From Planktotalea sp. (GTDB lineage Bacteria > Pseudomonadota > Alphaproteobacteria > Rhodobacterales > Rhodobacteraceae): a stretch of DNA of 64,000 nt. Below the pieces are notes generated by a model. That model was given only the letters and a program-made list of their open reading frames with translations. It ran no database searches and was not told where the DNA came from. Shown here piece after piece: positions 8,980-17,560 of this stretch. Location of the stretch: assembly GCF_018607995.1 (NCBI RefSeq), contig NZ_JABBAL010000023.1:346513-410512 (forward strand), given 5' to 3'. The position numbers and the translations under genes are program-made. Positions within the stretch are counted from its first letter, which is position 1. The number at the start of each line of letters is the position of its first letter.

Positions 8980-9731
8980 CTATTGAGAACCTCAAAGCTG
9001 ACATTCTTAGCCATGTGCAGCATGGATTTTTCACACGCAAAGGTGGTGTATCAAGCGGGATCTATGAGGGTTTGAATTGCGGTGTCGGCTCCAATGATGA
9101 TGAGCAGGCTGTTGTCAGCAATCGTGCTCGTGTCGCCGAAACAATGGGGGTACAGCCGCTCGCACTTGTGGGCGTGCACCAATATCACAGCGCCGATGTC
9201 GCCGTCATTGACGCGCCAACGACCGAGCGCCCGAAAGCCGATGCGATGGTAACCAATCAAAAAGGCATCGCACTGGGTATCCTCACCGCGGATTGTCAAC
9301 CGGTACTATTTTTGGACCCAGTGGCCAGCATCATCGGCGCAGCACATGCAGGTTGGAAAGGCGCGCTTGGAGGGGTTCTCTCCAACACGGTCGCCGCTAT
9401 GGAAAAGCTCGGGGCCAAACGCGACAACATCTCAGCCGCAATCGGGCCCTGCATTTCACAAGCCGCTTATGAAGTCGGTCCAGAGTTCTTTGAAGACTTC
9501 ATCGCGCAAGATCACAGTTTTTCGCGCTTCTTTGCAAATGGCCAAGAGGATCGCATGCAATTCGACCTTCCCAGCTTTGGCCTGCACATGCTGCGCGAAG
9601 CGGGTGTTGGCTCTGCGGAATGGATCGGACACTGCACATACCAAGATGCAGCGCGCTTTTACTCGTACCGTCGCACGACGCATCATAAAGAAGCAGACTA
9701 CGGGCGCCTGATCTCCTGTATCCGTTTGTGA
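8976..9731 (+). CDS. pgeF: PgeF/YfiH family peptidoglycan editing factor (polyphenol oxidase family)
   Basis: A 251-residue cytoplasmic enzyme of the YfiH/DUF152 family, often annotated as laccase-domain protein. E. coli PgeF removes mis-incorporated L-Ser containing peptidoglycan precursors; related proteins act on purine nucleosides. The metal and active-site pattern is present: an early His in VGVHQYHSADV, ADCQPVLF with the cysteine, and the histidine in AAHAGWKGALGG. IGPCISQAAYEVG is a further conserved stretch. Last gene of the lgt operon. I am sure of the family; the substrate is inferred. Confidence 0.88.
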   Translation: MTIENLKADILSHVQHGFFTRKGGVSSGIYEGLNCGVGSNDDEQAVVSNRARVAETMGVQPLALVGVHQYHSADVAVIDAPTTERPKADAMVTNQKGIALGILTADCQPVLFLDPVASIIGAAHAGWKGALGGVLSNTVAAMEKLGAKRDNISAAIGPCISQAAYEVGPEFFEDFIAQDHSFSRFFANGQEDRMQFDLPSFGLHMLREAGVGSAEWIGHCTYQDAARFYSYRRTTHHKEADYGRLISCIRL

Positions 9732-9855
9732 ACAATCATGGGGTTTCCCCGCTATTAACCCAAATCGACCCAAAGCCCGCCACTTTGCCGCCCCAATCGG
9801 GCGGCATCACTGTTCCTGAGACGTAAACAAAAACAAGTATCAGGCAGTATTCGAT

Positions 9856-9999
9856 ATGAAACCCAAGGCACGCTTTATTGCATCGGTTGTGAAAACAACA
9901 AAATCTGACATCCCGGCACTCCCTTTTGAGCGCGGTGCACGTCGTGCAGCGTTCATTGCTAAGCGCGCAGGTGAGAAAACGGATCGCAAATCAGCCTAA
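9856..9999 (+). CDS. Small basic conserved protein (47 aa)
   Basis: A 47-codon ORF from ATG at 9856 to TAA at 9997-9999. The product begins MKPKARFIASVVKTTKSDIP and is rich in Lys/Arg with an ERGARRAAFIAKR segment. I believe similar short basic proteins occur at this type of locus in related Rhodobacteraceae, but I cannot name a family. A GC-rich hairpin with an 8-bp stem (9786-9806) lies in the upstream spacer. Intact codon structure and alphaproteobacterial codon use support it as real. The function is unknown; nucleic-acid binding is only a guess from the charge. Confidence 0.6.
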   Translation: MKPKARFIASVVKTTKSDIPALPFERGARRAAFIAKRAGEKTDRKSA

Positions 10000-10024
10000 C
10001 CTAAATTCCAAGGTATCCCTTTGA

Positions 10025-10051
10025 GGCCGATAACAGCGCTGTGATTCGGCC
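10025..10051. other. Hairpin in a 285-base gene-free spacer
   Basis: GGCCGA (10025-10030) pairs with TCGGCC (10046-10051) and the interior contains a palindromic ACAGCGCTGT. It follows the 47-aa gene by 25 bases and has no clear T-run, so it could be a weak terminator. The remainder of the spacer up to 10284 shows no ORF or RNA gene that I can support. Confidence 0.4.
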
Positions 10052-10284
10052 CTGTTGGTGTGTAACGAGCCCGCTTCTGGGCAACATTGTGGCAGCTTTG
10101 CCTTTTTCTGGCGAAACAGTCAGCGCGTAACAAGTAAGATTGGTGTAGAAAAATGACAAAATTAACCCAAGTCTTGACAGACGCTCTCAGGGCATGACAT
10201 CCAAAATTCAGATTTAACGACTTGTCCGGTCGTCGTTGTCGGTGGGGGCCGACGCGGTTGTGACATACCTCGATTGGTATTTTC

Positions 10285-11079
10285 ATGGCTAACCAGCTCT
10301 CTCCCGCTTTGCGGTCCGAAAACACATATTCCCTTCCGGTCAAAACGGATCTGATTGCTCCTTCCCAAGAGCGGTCTCAGCGCACCCAGCCTCTCATGCG
10401 CAAATTTGAGATCGCAACGCCCCGTCCTTGTGGCAACGCGCGCACCTCTCATTACCTTGCGCCCGCTACTGGTCTGTTTGAAGCAACTTGTTCGGCCTTT
10501 GCACGTGGGGCCTTGATCTCCACACCAATGGGGCCTGTTGCCATCGAAGACCTTTATCCCGGCGATCTAGTGGATACGGTCGATGGCGATCCGATGCCTG
10601 TCACTTGGATCGGCTCCACTAGTTTTGTGCCAGCCCAAGCCCTTCCAACCTCCTCTCTCAAAGGCCTTATTCGCTTGGTTGCGGATGGCTATTCTTAATC
10701 CGGCGCGCTTGGTGATCTACTTTTGGGTCAGAACGCGCGTTTGCTGCAAAGCTCACCTGCGCTGAAAGAAAAGATAGGGGTCGGCGCTGTTTTGACACCT
10801 GTACGCGATCTGGAAGACGGTTTCTCCGCCTTCTTGCTCTCACCCCCAAGCCCTGTGCGCTTGTTCCATATTCGCACCGCAAAACACGCGGCGGTCTATG
10901 CTAATGGACGCGCGGTTGCGACATATCATCCCGGCAAAGGTGTCGAGGACTTGCTAGGCGACAACATGCGCTCGCTCTTTCTGTCGCTCTTTCCAGACAT
11001 TGCTAGATTCGAAGATTTCGGCGCGTTGGCTTACCCGCGCATGTCAAAAGACACGCTCGAAAGTCTGACGCGCAATTAG
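10285..11079 (+). pseudogene. Hint-domain protein interrupted by an in-frame stop
   Basis: Codons on both sides of a TAA at 10696-10698 are in the same frame and belong to one protein of about 264 residues. The first part contains the Hint (Hedgehog/intein) domain start, CSAFARGALISTPMGPVAIEDLYPGD, followed by VDTVDGDPMPVTWIGSTSF. The part after the stop continues with GALGDLLLGQNARLLQSSP and a C-terminal region usual for this family in Rhodobacteraceae. In that group such proteins are often secreted or attached to RTX-like proteins; the role is not established. The stop removes the second half, so it is probably a recent pseudogene or a sequencing error. Confidence 0.8.
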
Positions 11080-11080
11080 A

Positions 11081-11581
11081 TCATTCTGACTTGCTTAAGC
11101 GCTCTTCAAGCACATCAAACGGAACCCCGGGCTCGTCTTTTGCACCGCGAATGACGAGCGACGTTTTCACGCTGCCCACGTTTTCGGTGGTCAGCAATTG
11201 CGATGTGAGAAAGCTCTGGAAAGAGCTCAGATCGGGTGCGACGCATTTCAGCACGAAATCCACTTCGCCGTTGAGCATATGACATTCCCGCACAAGCGGC
11301 CAACTGCGGCACTGCTCTTCAAACGCGCTTAAATCGGCCTCGGCTTGGCTTTGCAGCCCGACCATCGCGAAGACTTGTACCTCAAACCCAAGTTCGCGCG
11401 CATCAACCTCCGCGTGATAGCCTTTGATATAGCCCGCTTCTTCAAGCGTGCGCACACGACGCAAACAAGGCGGAGCGGAGATTCCAACGCGTTTCGCCAA
11501 TTCAACATTGGTCATGCGACCATCAGTCTGCAATTCCGCAAGAATTTTGCGATCAATCGGATCAAGTCGCGTACCAGCCAT
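11081..11581 (-). CDS. Lrp/AsnC family transcriptional regulator
   Basis: A 166-residue leucine-responsive-type regulator. N-terminal HTH: DRKILAELQTDGRMTNVELAKRVGIS followed by CLRRVRTLEEAGYIKGY, the standard Lrp DNA-binding module. The C-terminal RAM (amino-acid sensing) domain includes CHMLNGEVDFVLKCVAPDLSSFQSFL. It faces trxB across a 203-base intergenic region and converges on the Hint pseudogene. The ligand and targets cannot be read from sequence; autoregulation or control of trxB is only a positional possibility. Confidence 0.92.
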   Translation of the reverse strand: MAGTRLDPIDRKILAELQTDGRMTNVELAKRVGISAPPCLRRVRTLEEAGYIKGYHAEVDARELGFEVQVFAMVGLQSQAEADLSAFEEQCRSWPLVRECHMLNGEVDFVLKCVAPDLSSFQSFLTSQLLTTENVGSVKTSLVIRGAKDEPGVPFDVLEERLSKSE

Positions 11582-11784
11582 CAGTGTCCCCTAAAATAAC
11601 TTTGCCAATATACTCTAGCCGCCCACAGATACGCAATAATATTTCGCGTTTGCGCAACAAAATTATCTGAACCGTAATAACTGGTCCGCATGCTCGCAAA
11701 TCCGTGATTGGAGCGCTTGGCGCTTTTAGCGGCCCCGATTCCACGGTATAGGGAGTGCGAAATTCAGGATAGGACACCGATCAC

Positions 11785-12729
11785 ATGGCCGAAACCCGTC
11801 ATTCTAAAGTACTTATCATTGGGTCTGGCCCTGCTGGCTATACCGCAGGCGTTTACGCGAGTCGCGCGATGTTGAACCCTTTACTCGTGCAAGGGATCGA
11901 GCCCGGTGGACAGCTAACAACAACCACGGAAGTTGAAAACTGGCCCGGCGATACAGAGGTCCAAGGCCCTGATTTGATGGTCCGTATGGAAGCCCACGCC
12001 AAAGCAATGGGCTGTGAAATCGTCAGTGACATCATCTCTGATCTCGATCTGTCTGAACGCCCGTTCAAAGCTAATAGCGACAGCGGCACGCTTTATACAT
12101 GCGATGCTGTGATCCTCACGACAGGTGCGCGCGCGAAATGGCTTGGCCTTCCGTCTGAGGAGAAATTCAAAGGGTTCGGCGTGTCCGCTTGCGCAACATG
12201 TGACGGCTTCTTCTATCGCGGCATGGAAATCGTCGTCGTAGGTGGCGGGAACACGGCCGTTGAAGAGGCGCTGTTCTTAACCAACTTCGCCTCCAAAGTG
12301 ACGCTAGTACATCGCCGTGATGAATTGCGTTCCGAAAAAATTCTTGAAGATCGTTTATTGAAGAACCCGAAGATCGAAACGCTCTGGTTCCATGAAATCG
12401 AAGAAGTCTACGGTACCGATGCTCCGCTCGGCGTAGAAGGCGTGAAAGTGAAGCACACGAAAACAGGCGAAATCACCGATCTGCCCTGCAAAGGCGTGTT
12501 CATCGCCATCGGCCACGCACCCGCGAACGAATTGGTCAAAGACGTGCTCGACACCCACATGGGCGGCTACGTTGTGACCCAACCCGACAGCACGGCAACC
12601 TCAATCCCAGGTGTGTTCGCGGCAGGTGATTTGACGGATCACAAGTATCGACAAGCCGTAACCTCCGCTGGCATGGGCTGTATGGCCGCCTTGGAAGCAG
12701 AGCGCTGGCTAGCTGAAAACGACGGTTAA
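11785..12729 (+). CDS. trxB: Thioredoxin-disulfide reductase
   Basis: NADPH-dependent flavoenzyme that keeps thioredoxin reduced. 314 residues: FAD-binding GSGPAGYTAGVYASRA near the N-terminus, the redox-active CATC in VSACATCDGFFYRG (about residues 134-137), the NADPH motif GGGNTAVEEALFL, and the C-terminal FAD contact GVFAAGDLTDHKYRQAVTSAGMG, split here for length. All catalytic elements are intact. Followed by an intrinsic terminator. Thioredoxin recycling would also supply electrons to PAPS reductase, a possible link to the sulfate-activation gene next to it. Confidence 0.96.
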   Translation: MAETRHSKVLIIGSGPAGYTAGVYASRAMLNPLLVQGIEPGGQLTTTTEVENWPGDTEVQGPDLMVRMEAHAKAMGCEIVSDIISDLDLSERPFKANSDSGTLYTCDAVILTTGARAKWLGLPSEEKFKGFGVSACATCDGFFYRGMEIVVVGGGNTAVEEALFLTNFASKVTLVHRRDELRSEKILEDRLLKNPKIETLWFHEIEEVYGTDAPLGVEGVKVKHTKTGEITDLPCKGVFIAIGHAPANELVKDVLDTHMGGYVVTQPDSTATSIPGVFAAGDLTDHKYRQAVTSAGMGCMAALEAERWLAENDG

Positions 12730-12754
12730 ACATCTGAAATTTTGAAATATTGCA

Positions 12755-12783
12755 ACGCGCCTCTCAACCGGAGGCGTGTTTTT
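12755..12783 (+). terminator. Intrinsic terminator after trxB
   Basis: A 9-bp stem ACGCGCCTC/GAGGCGTGT (12755-12763 with 12771-12779, one G-T pair), a 7-base loop and a following T-run. It separates trxB from the sulfate-activation gene. Confidence 0.8.
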
Positions 12784-12859
12784 CGTTGTGCATTGGTCAC
12801 GTTCAAACACGCCATATTATGAACACTTGAGCGAAAGTTTGAAATGTCAGATTTAAAGA

Positions 12860-12877
12860 TTGTTCAAAAATGAACAA
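12860..12877. promoter_or_regulatory. Perfect inverted repeat upstream of the HTH-sulfurylase fusion gene
   Basis: TTGTTCA-AAAA-TGAACAA at 12860-12877 is a perfect 7+7 inverted repeat ending 17 bases before the ATG at 12895. A looser pair with the same half-site, GTTCA at 12801-12805 and TGAAC at 12820-12824, lies about 40 bases farther upstream. A symmetric site next to a gene whose product begins with a winged-helix domain is the pattern expected for an autoregulatory operator. Binding is inferred. Confidence 0.55.
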
Positions 12878-12894
12878 ACATTTAGAAGACAACC

Positions 12895-14973
12895 ATGTAC
12901 GCTACTGAAATCAAATCGCAGCCTCAAGAAGAGGATCAACTCTTCCGCTTCTTGCGTCAGCTTGATTTGACGCCAGACGCATCGCAGCGCGTGATTGCCA
13001 GTGCGCTTGGCATCTCCCTAGGTCGGCTCAACACGCTTTTGCGTGCTACGGCTGACAAAGGCTTCATCAAGATTGGTGAGCGCAACAGCACCGACAAACG
13101 CCAGCGCGTCTCTTACGAAGTAACGTTTCGTGGCGCGGCCGAAAAGGTGCGCCTTACCGATCAATTCCTTACCCGCAAATTCGCAGAATACGACGCACTT
13201 CACGCCGAACTAACAGGTGCCACAAGCGGACTAGAACCTTTCAAACACAGGACCAAACTGATGCAAAATAATCTTGCTCCAATCTCCGAACTTTATGTCA
13301 GCTACGAGTCAGCGCAAAAGCTGAAGGTCGAAGCCGCAGACCTTACCTCGCATGATATGTCCCCGCGTCAGATTTGCGATCTGGAACTGTTGATGAACGG
13401 CGGCTTCAACCCGCTCAAAGGCTTCATGTCCGAGGCAGACTATGACGGTGTCCTCGAAAACATGCGCCTCGCAGATGGCGCGCTTTGGCCAATGCCAATC
13501 ACTTTGGACGTGTCTGAGGATTTCGCACAGACCATCGAGCTTGGCCAAGACATCGCACTTCGTGATCAAGAAGGCGTTATTCTAGGCACGATGACAGTTA
13601 CAGACCGTTGGGAGCCGAATAAATCTAACGAGGCGATTAAGGTTTTCGGTGCCGACGATGACGCCCATCCGGCGGTGAATTACCTTAATAATCAAGCAGG
13701 TAAAATCTATTTAGGCGGCCCCGTCACAGGCATTCAACAGCCGGTTCACTACGATTTCCGCGGTCGCCGTGACACACCAAACGAGTTGCGTGCGTACTTC
13801 CGTAAAATGGGTTGGCGCAAGGTTGTTGCCTTCCAAACGCGTAATCCACTGCATCGCGCGCATCAGGAACTCACCTTCCGCGCGGCGAAAGAAGCGCAAG
13901 CAAACCTGTTGATCCACCCTGTTGTTGGCATGACCAAGCCGGGCGATGTGGATCACTTCACCCGCGTGCGTTGCTACGAGGCGGTTCTTGATAAATACCC
14001 AAGCTCCACAACCTCAATGTCTTTGCTGAACCTCGCTATGCGTATGGCTGGTCCGCGTGAAGCAGTTTGGCATGGTCTGATCCGCGCAAATCACGGCTGC
14101 ACGCACTTTATCGTGGGCCGCGACCACGCTGGCCCCGGCAAAAACTCCGCAGGCGAAGATTTCTACGGGCCCTACGACGCCCAAGACCTCTACCGCGCCA
14201 ACCAATCCGAAATTGGCTGCAAAATGGTTGATTTCAAACACATGGTTTGGATCGCAGAGCGCGCGCAATACGAAGCTATTGACGAGATCAAAGACAAGGA
14301 CAAGGTCACAATCCTCAACATCTCCGGCACGGAACTTCGTCGCCGCTTGTCCGAGGGCCTCGAGATTCCAGAGTGGTTCTCTTTCCCTGAGGTCGTCAAA
14401 GAATTGCGCCGCACGAAACCACCGCGTTCCAAGCGAGGTTTTACCGTCTTCTTCACCGGCTTCTCCGGCTCCGGCAAATCCACAATTGCGAATGCTTTGA
14501 TGGTGAAACTGATGGAAATGGGTGGCCGACCTGTGACGCTTTTGGATGGTGACATCGTGCGTAAGAATCTCAGTTCCGAACTGGGCTTTAGCAAAGAACA
14601 CCGCGATCTGAACATCCGCCGCATCGGCTATGTGGCCTCTGAAATCACCAAGAATGGCGGCATCGCCATCTGCGCGCCCATCGCGCCATATGCGACGACC
14701 CGTCGTGCTGTGCGTGAGGATGTGGAGGACTTTGGTGCCTTCGTCGAAATCCACGTAGCAACGTCGATTGAGGAATGCGAAAAACGGGATCGCAAAGGTC
14801 TTTATAAGCTCGCACGCGAAGGCAAGATCAAAGAGTTTACAGGTATTTCAGACCCTTATGATGTGCCTGCAAACCCTGAACTCAGCGTTGAAACTGAAAA
14901 CGTTGAAGTAGACAATTGCGCGCATCAGGTTCTTTTGAAGCTTGAAAGCATGGGCCTCATCGCCGCGCAATAA
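12895..14973 (+). CDS. Sulfate adenylyltransferase/APS kinase with N-terminal MarR-like HTH domain
   Basis: A 692-residue three-part protein. Residues 1 to about 110 resemble EPS-associated MarR regulators: DLTPDASQRVIASALGISLG, then LNTLLRATADKGFIKIGE, ending in a helical TDQFLTRKFAEYDALHAEL. Residues about 123-500 are ATP sulfurylase (QTRNPLHRAHQE near 313; GLIRANHGCTHFIVGRDHAG). Residues about 515-692 are APS kinase with P-loop GFSGSGKST near 523. The enzyme activates sulfate to APS and then PAPS. An internal ATG at 13261 (residue 123), preceded by AGGA at a good distance, is where the enzyme alone normally begins, so both a fusion and an enzyme-only product are possible. A hairpin follows the stop. 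Confidence 0.9.
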   Translation: MYATEIKSQPQEEDQLFRFLRQLDLTPDASQRVIASALGISLGRLNTLLRATADKGFIKIGERNSTDKRQRVSYEVTFRGAAEKVRLTDQFLTRKFAEYDALHAELTGATSGLEPFKHRTKLMQNNLAPISELYVSYESAQKLKVEAADLTSHDMSPRQICDLELLMNGGFNPLKGFMSEADYDGVLENMRLADGALWPMPITLDVSEDFAQTIELGQDIALRDQEGVILGTMTVTDRWEPNKSNEAIKVFGADDDAHPAVNYLNNQAGKIYLGGPVTGIQQPVHYDFRGRRDTPNELRAYFRKMGWRKVVAFQTRNPLHRAHQELTFRAAKEAQANLLIHPVVGMTKPGDVDHFTRVRCYEAVLDKYPSSTTSMSLLNLAMRMAGPREAVWHGLIRANHGCTHFIVGRDHAGPGKNSAGEDFYGPYDAQDLYRANQSEIGCKMVDFKHMVWIAERAQYEAIDEIKDKDKVTILNISGTELRRRLSEGLEIPEWFSFPEVVKELRRTKPPRSKRGFTVFFTGFSGSGKSTIANALMVKLMEMGGRPVTLLDGDIVRKNLSSELGFSKEHRDLNIRRIGYVASEITKNGGIAICAPIAPYATTRRAVREDVEDFGAFVEIHVATSIEECEKRDRKGLYKLAREGKIKEFTGISDPYDVPANPELSVETENVEVDNCAHQVLLKLESMGLIAAQ

Positions 14974-14974
14974 C

Positions 14975-15008
14975 AGAACAGGGCGCGTAGTTATGCGCGC
15001 CCTGTTCT
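14975..15008. terminator. Long hairpin after the sulfate-activation gene
   Basis: A perfect 13-bp inverted repeat, AGAACAGGGCGCG (14975-14987) with CGCGCCCTGTTCT (14996-15008), begins right after the stop codon. There is no T-run on either side, so it is a weak or factor-assisted terminator between convergent genes. The remaining 108 bases before nrdJ hold no supported gene. Confidence 0.6.
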
Positions 15009-15116
15009 ACCAAACTTGCTGTTAGAGCGCGACAATCTCATCTGCACTCGGCACACGCCGATTGTTTTGTGGCGATCTTAAAGCAAGCGCTTGCGATCGC
15101 ACCCAGTGTCATTGGC

Positions 15117-17405
15117 TTAGCCGCACTTGCTGTGGCCACAGCTGCCGCAAGTCATGCATCCCTCGACCATGCGCAGATCAAATTGACCGCAGCTCGGGCA
15201 GGCCTTGCCGCGGTTCTGCGGCATGCTAACGACCTCAGCTTTCGGATCGCTCTTAAGGCCCATGCCCTCCCCCTCGAGGAAACCGATCTGGATCAAATGC
15301 TGTTCCAAGACACCGCCAAGTGCCGCAAGGATGGATGGAATATACTTGCCACCAACCCACGCACCACCGCGCGGATCAAAGACCGCTTTCAACTCTTCCA
15401 CAACAAACGACACGTCGCCGCCACGGCGGAACACCGCCGACATCATCCGCGTGAGCGCAACTGTCCAAGCAAAATGCTCCATGTTCTTGGAGTTGATGAA
15501 CACCTCAAACGGACGGCGACGACCGCCTTCGATCACATCGTTAACAGTCAAGTAAATCGCATGCTCACTGTCAGGCCATTTTAACTTGTACGTCGCGCCT
15601 TCCAATGATTGCGGACGATCCAAAGGTTCGGACATATAGACCACATCGCCGTGCGGGCGCATGGGTTCCGCGTCCGTGTTGGCAATGACTTCTGGCGCGT
15701 CTTTGTTGTCTTCAGAGACGCTCAAAACGGACCCAGTCACATCGTTCGGGCGATAGGTTGTGCAGCCCTTACAGCCACTATCCCACGCTTCCATGTAGAC
15801 CTCTTTGAAATCGTCGAATGCAATGTCTTCAGGGCAGTTAATTGTCTTGGAGATGGAGCTATCGACCCATTTCTGCGCCGCCGCTTGCATGCGCACGTGA
15901 TCCAAAGGCGCAAGTGTTTGCGCATTCACAAAGTAGTCTGGCAGTTCCTTATCACCAAACTTGTCGCGCCACATTTGCACAGCGTAATCAACGACTTCCT
16001 CTTCTGTACGCGAGCCGTCTTTCTGCAAAACCTTGCGCGTGTAGGCGTATGCAAACACAGGCTCGATACCCGACGACACGTTGCCAGCATAAAGGCTGAT
16101 CGTCCCCGTCGGCGCAATCGAGGTCAGCAAAGCATTGCGAATACCATGCTCGCGGATCGCGTCGCGCACGTCCTCATCCATGTCCTGCATCGCTCCACTG
16201 GCCAAATAAGCCTCAGCGTCAAACAAGGGGAACGCGCCTTTTTCTTTCGCCAAATCGACCGACGCCAGATATGCGGCGCGCGCAATTGCGTGCAACCATT
16301 GATCCGTTTGACGCGCCGCTTCCTCGGAACCATAGCGTTGTCCGACCATCAAAAGTGCATCCGCCAAACCGGTGACACCCAGACCAATTCGGCGTTTCGC
16401 AGCAGCTTCACGCGCCTGCGCATCCAGCGGGAATTTGGACGCATCAACCACATTGTCCATCATACGCACAGCCGTCGCGACCAGCTCGTTCAACGCAGAC
16501 ACATCCAAAGCAGCGTCCGCTTCAAACGGGTTAGGCACGAGGCGCGCAAGGTTAATCGAGCCGAGCAAACACGCACCATAAGGTGGCAAAGGTTGCTCCC
16601 CGCACGGGTTCGTCGCCGCAATCGTTTCACAATAGCCCAGGTTGTTGGCTTTGTTGATACGGTCGATGAAAATTACGCCGGGCTCGGCATAATCATAGGT
16701 GCCCTGCATGATCTTGTTCCACAACTCTAGTGCGCGGACCGTTCGGTAAACTTCACCGTCGAACTTCAATTCCCACTCTGCATCCGCCTTCACCGCTTCC
16801 ATGAAGGGATCAGTGATTAGCACAGACACATTGAACATACGCAAACGCGCGGCGTCGGATTTCGCTGTGATGAAATCTTCGATATCAGGGTGATCGCACC
16901 GCATTGTCGCCATCATCGCACCACGACGCGAACCAGCACTCATGATCGTGCGACACATCGCATCCCACACATCCATAAAGCTTAACGGACCAGAGGCATC
17001 TGCGGCCACACCCTTAACATCTGCGCCCTTGGGACGGATCGTAGAGAAATCGTAGCCAATGCCGCCGCCCTGCTGCATCGTCAAAGCGGCCTCTTTCAGC
17101 ATCTCGAAAATACCACCCATGGAATCGGGAATCGTGCCCATTACGAAGCAGTTGAACAAGGTCACATTGCGCGCAGTGCCTGCACCGGCGGTGATGCGCC
17201 CCGCTGGAAGATATTTGAAATCCTCCAAAGCCGCATAAAATTGCTCTTCCCAGTGCTCCGGGTCTTTTTCCACTTTCGCGAGGTCTTTGGCGATGCGACC
17301 CCAGGAATCCTCAACCGTTGCGTCTATCGGCGTGCCGTCCGCTTCCTTGAAGCGATACTTCATATCCCAAATCTGTTCAGCGATAGGCGCGGCAAAACGG
17401 TTCAT
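15117..17405 (-). CDS. nrdJ: Adenosylcobalamin-dependent ribonucleotide reductase (class II)
   Basis: Reduces ribonucleotides to deoxyribonucleotides using adenosylcobalamin, so it works with or without oxygen. Starting at 17405 it has 762 residues. Landmarks are the N-terminal region LPAGRITAGAGTARNVTLFNC, FDSTI-like GGGIGYDFSTIRPKGA, the active-site loop ATNPCGEQPLPPYGACLLGS, and the C-terminal redox cysteines in ACPSCGQFDLRMVEGC ending CGSCGHSKCG. No ATP-cone is visible at the N-terminus. The start at 17405 is preferred because MNRFAAPIAEQIWDMKYRF is the family's beginning and AAAGGA precedes it; an upstream in-frame start would add 30 unconserved residues. Confidence 0.93.
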   Translation of the reverse strand: MNRFAAPIAEQIWDMKYRFKEADGTPIDATVEDSWGRIAKDLAKVEKDPEHWEEQFYAALEDFKYLPAGRITAGAGTARNVTLFNCFVMGTIPDSMGGIFEMLKEAALTMQQGGGIGYDFSTIRPKGADVKGVAADASGPLSFMDVWDAMCRTIMSAGSRRGAMMATMRCDHPDIEDFITAKSDAARLRMFNVSVLITDPFMEAVKADAEWELKFDGEVYRTVRALELWNKIMQGTYDYAEPGVIFIDRINKANNLGYCETIAATNPCGEQPLPPYGACLLGSINLARLVPNPFEADAALDVSALNELVATAVRMMDNVVDASKFPLDAQAREAAAKRRIGLGVTGLADALLMVGQRYGSEEAARQTDQWLHAIARAAYLASVDLAKEKGAFPLFDAEAYLASGAMQDMDEDVRDAIREHGIRNALLTSIAPTGTISLYAGNVSSGIEPVFAYAYTRKVLQKDGSRTEEEVVDYAVQMWRDKFGDKELPDYFVNAQTLAPLDHVRMQAAAQKWVDSSISKTINCPEDIAFDDFKEVYMEAWDSGCKGCTTYRPNDVTGSVLSVSEDNKDAPEVIANTDAEPMRPHGDVVYMSEPLDRPQSLEGATYKLKWPDSEHAIYLTVNDVIEGGRRRPFEVFINSKNMEHFAWTVALTRMMSAVFRRGGDVSFVVEELKAVFDPRGGAWVGGKYIPSILAALGGVLEQHLIQIGFLEGEGMGLKSDPKAEVVSMPQNRGKACPSCGQFDLRMVEGCMTCGSCGHSKCG

Positions 17406-17560
17406 GTGACGATTCCTTTGATGTGCAGAGGTGTAAGATAGCCTATTAAGGATGTGTTCAATAGGCGGCAATGAACTTTTCGGCACATCATGCAAATACT
17501 ACGCCTTGATGTCGCTCATAGTTCACATACCATATGTTGCGTCAAAGGTGGGAATTTTCT

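Noticed and set aside
10696..10698. Programmed read-through or recoding of the TAA in the Hint gene
   Set aside because: TAA is not a known selenocysteine or pyrrolysine codon and no recoding structure is seen after it.
14014..14754. Antisense open frame inside the sulfate-activation gene
   Set aside because: Mirror frame of a conserved enzyme, with no recognisable domain.
15609..16730. Long open frame (about 370 codons) antisense to nrdJ
   Set aside because: It lies wholly inside nrdJ, has no family resemblance or ribosome binding site, and its amino-acid mix (rich in Arg/His) is what the complement of GC-rich coding DNA gives.
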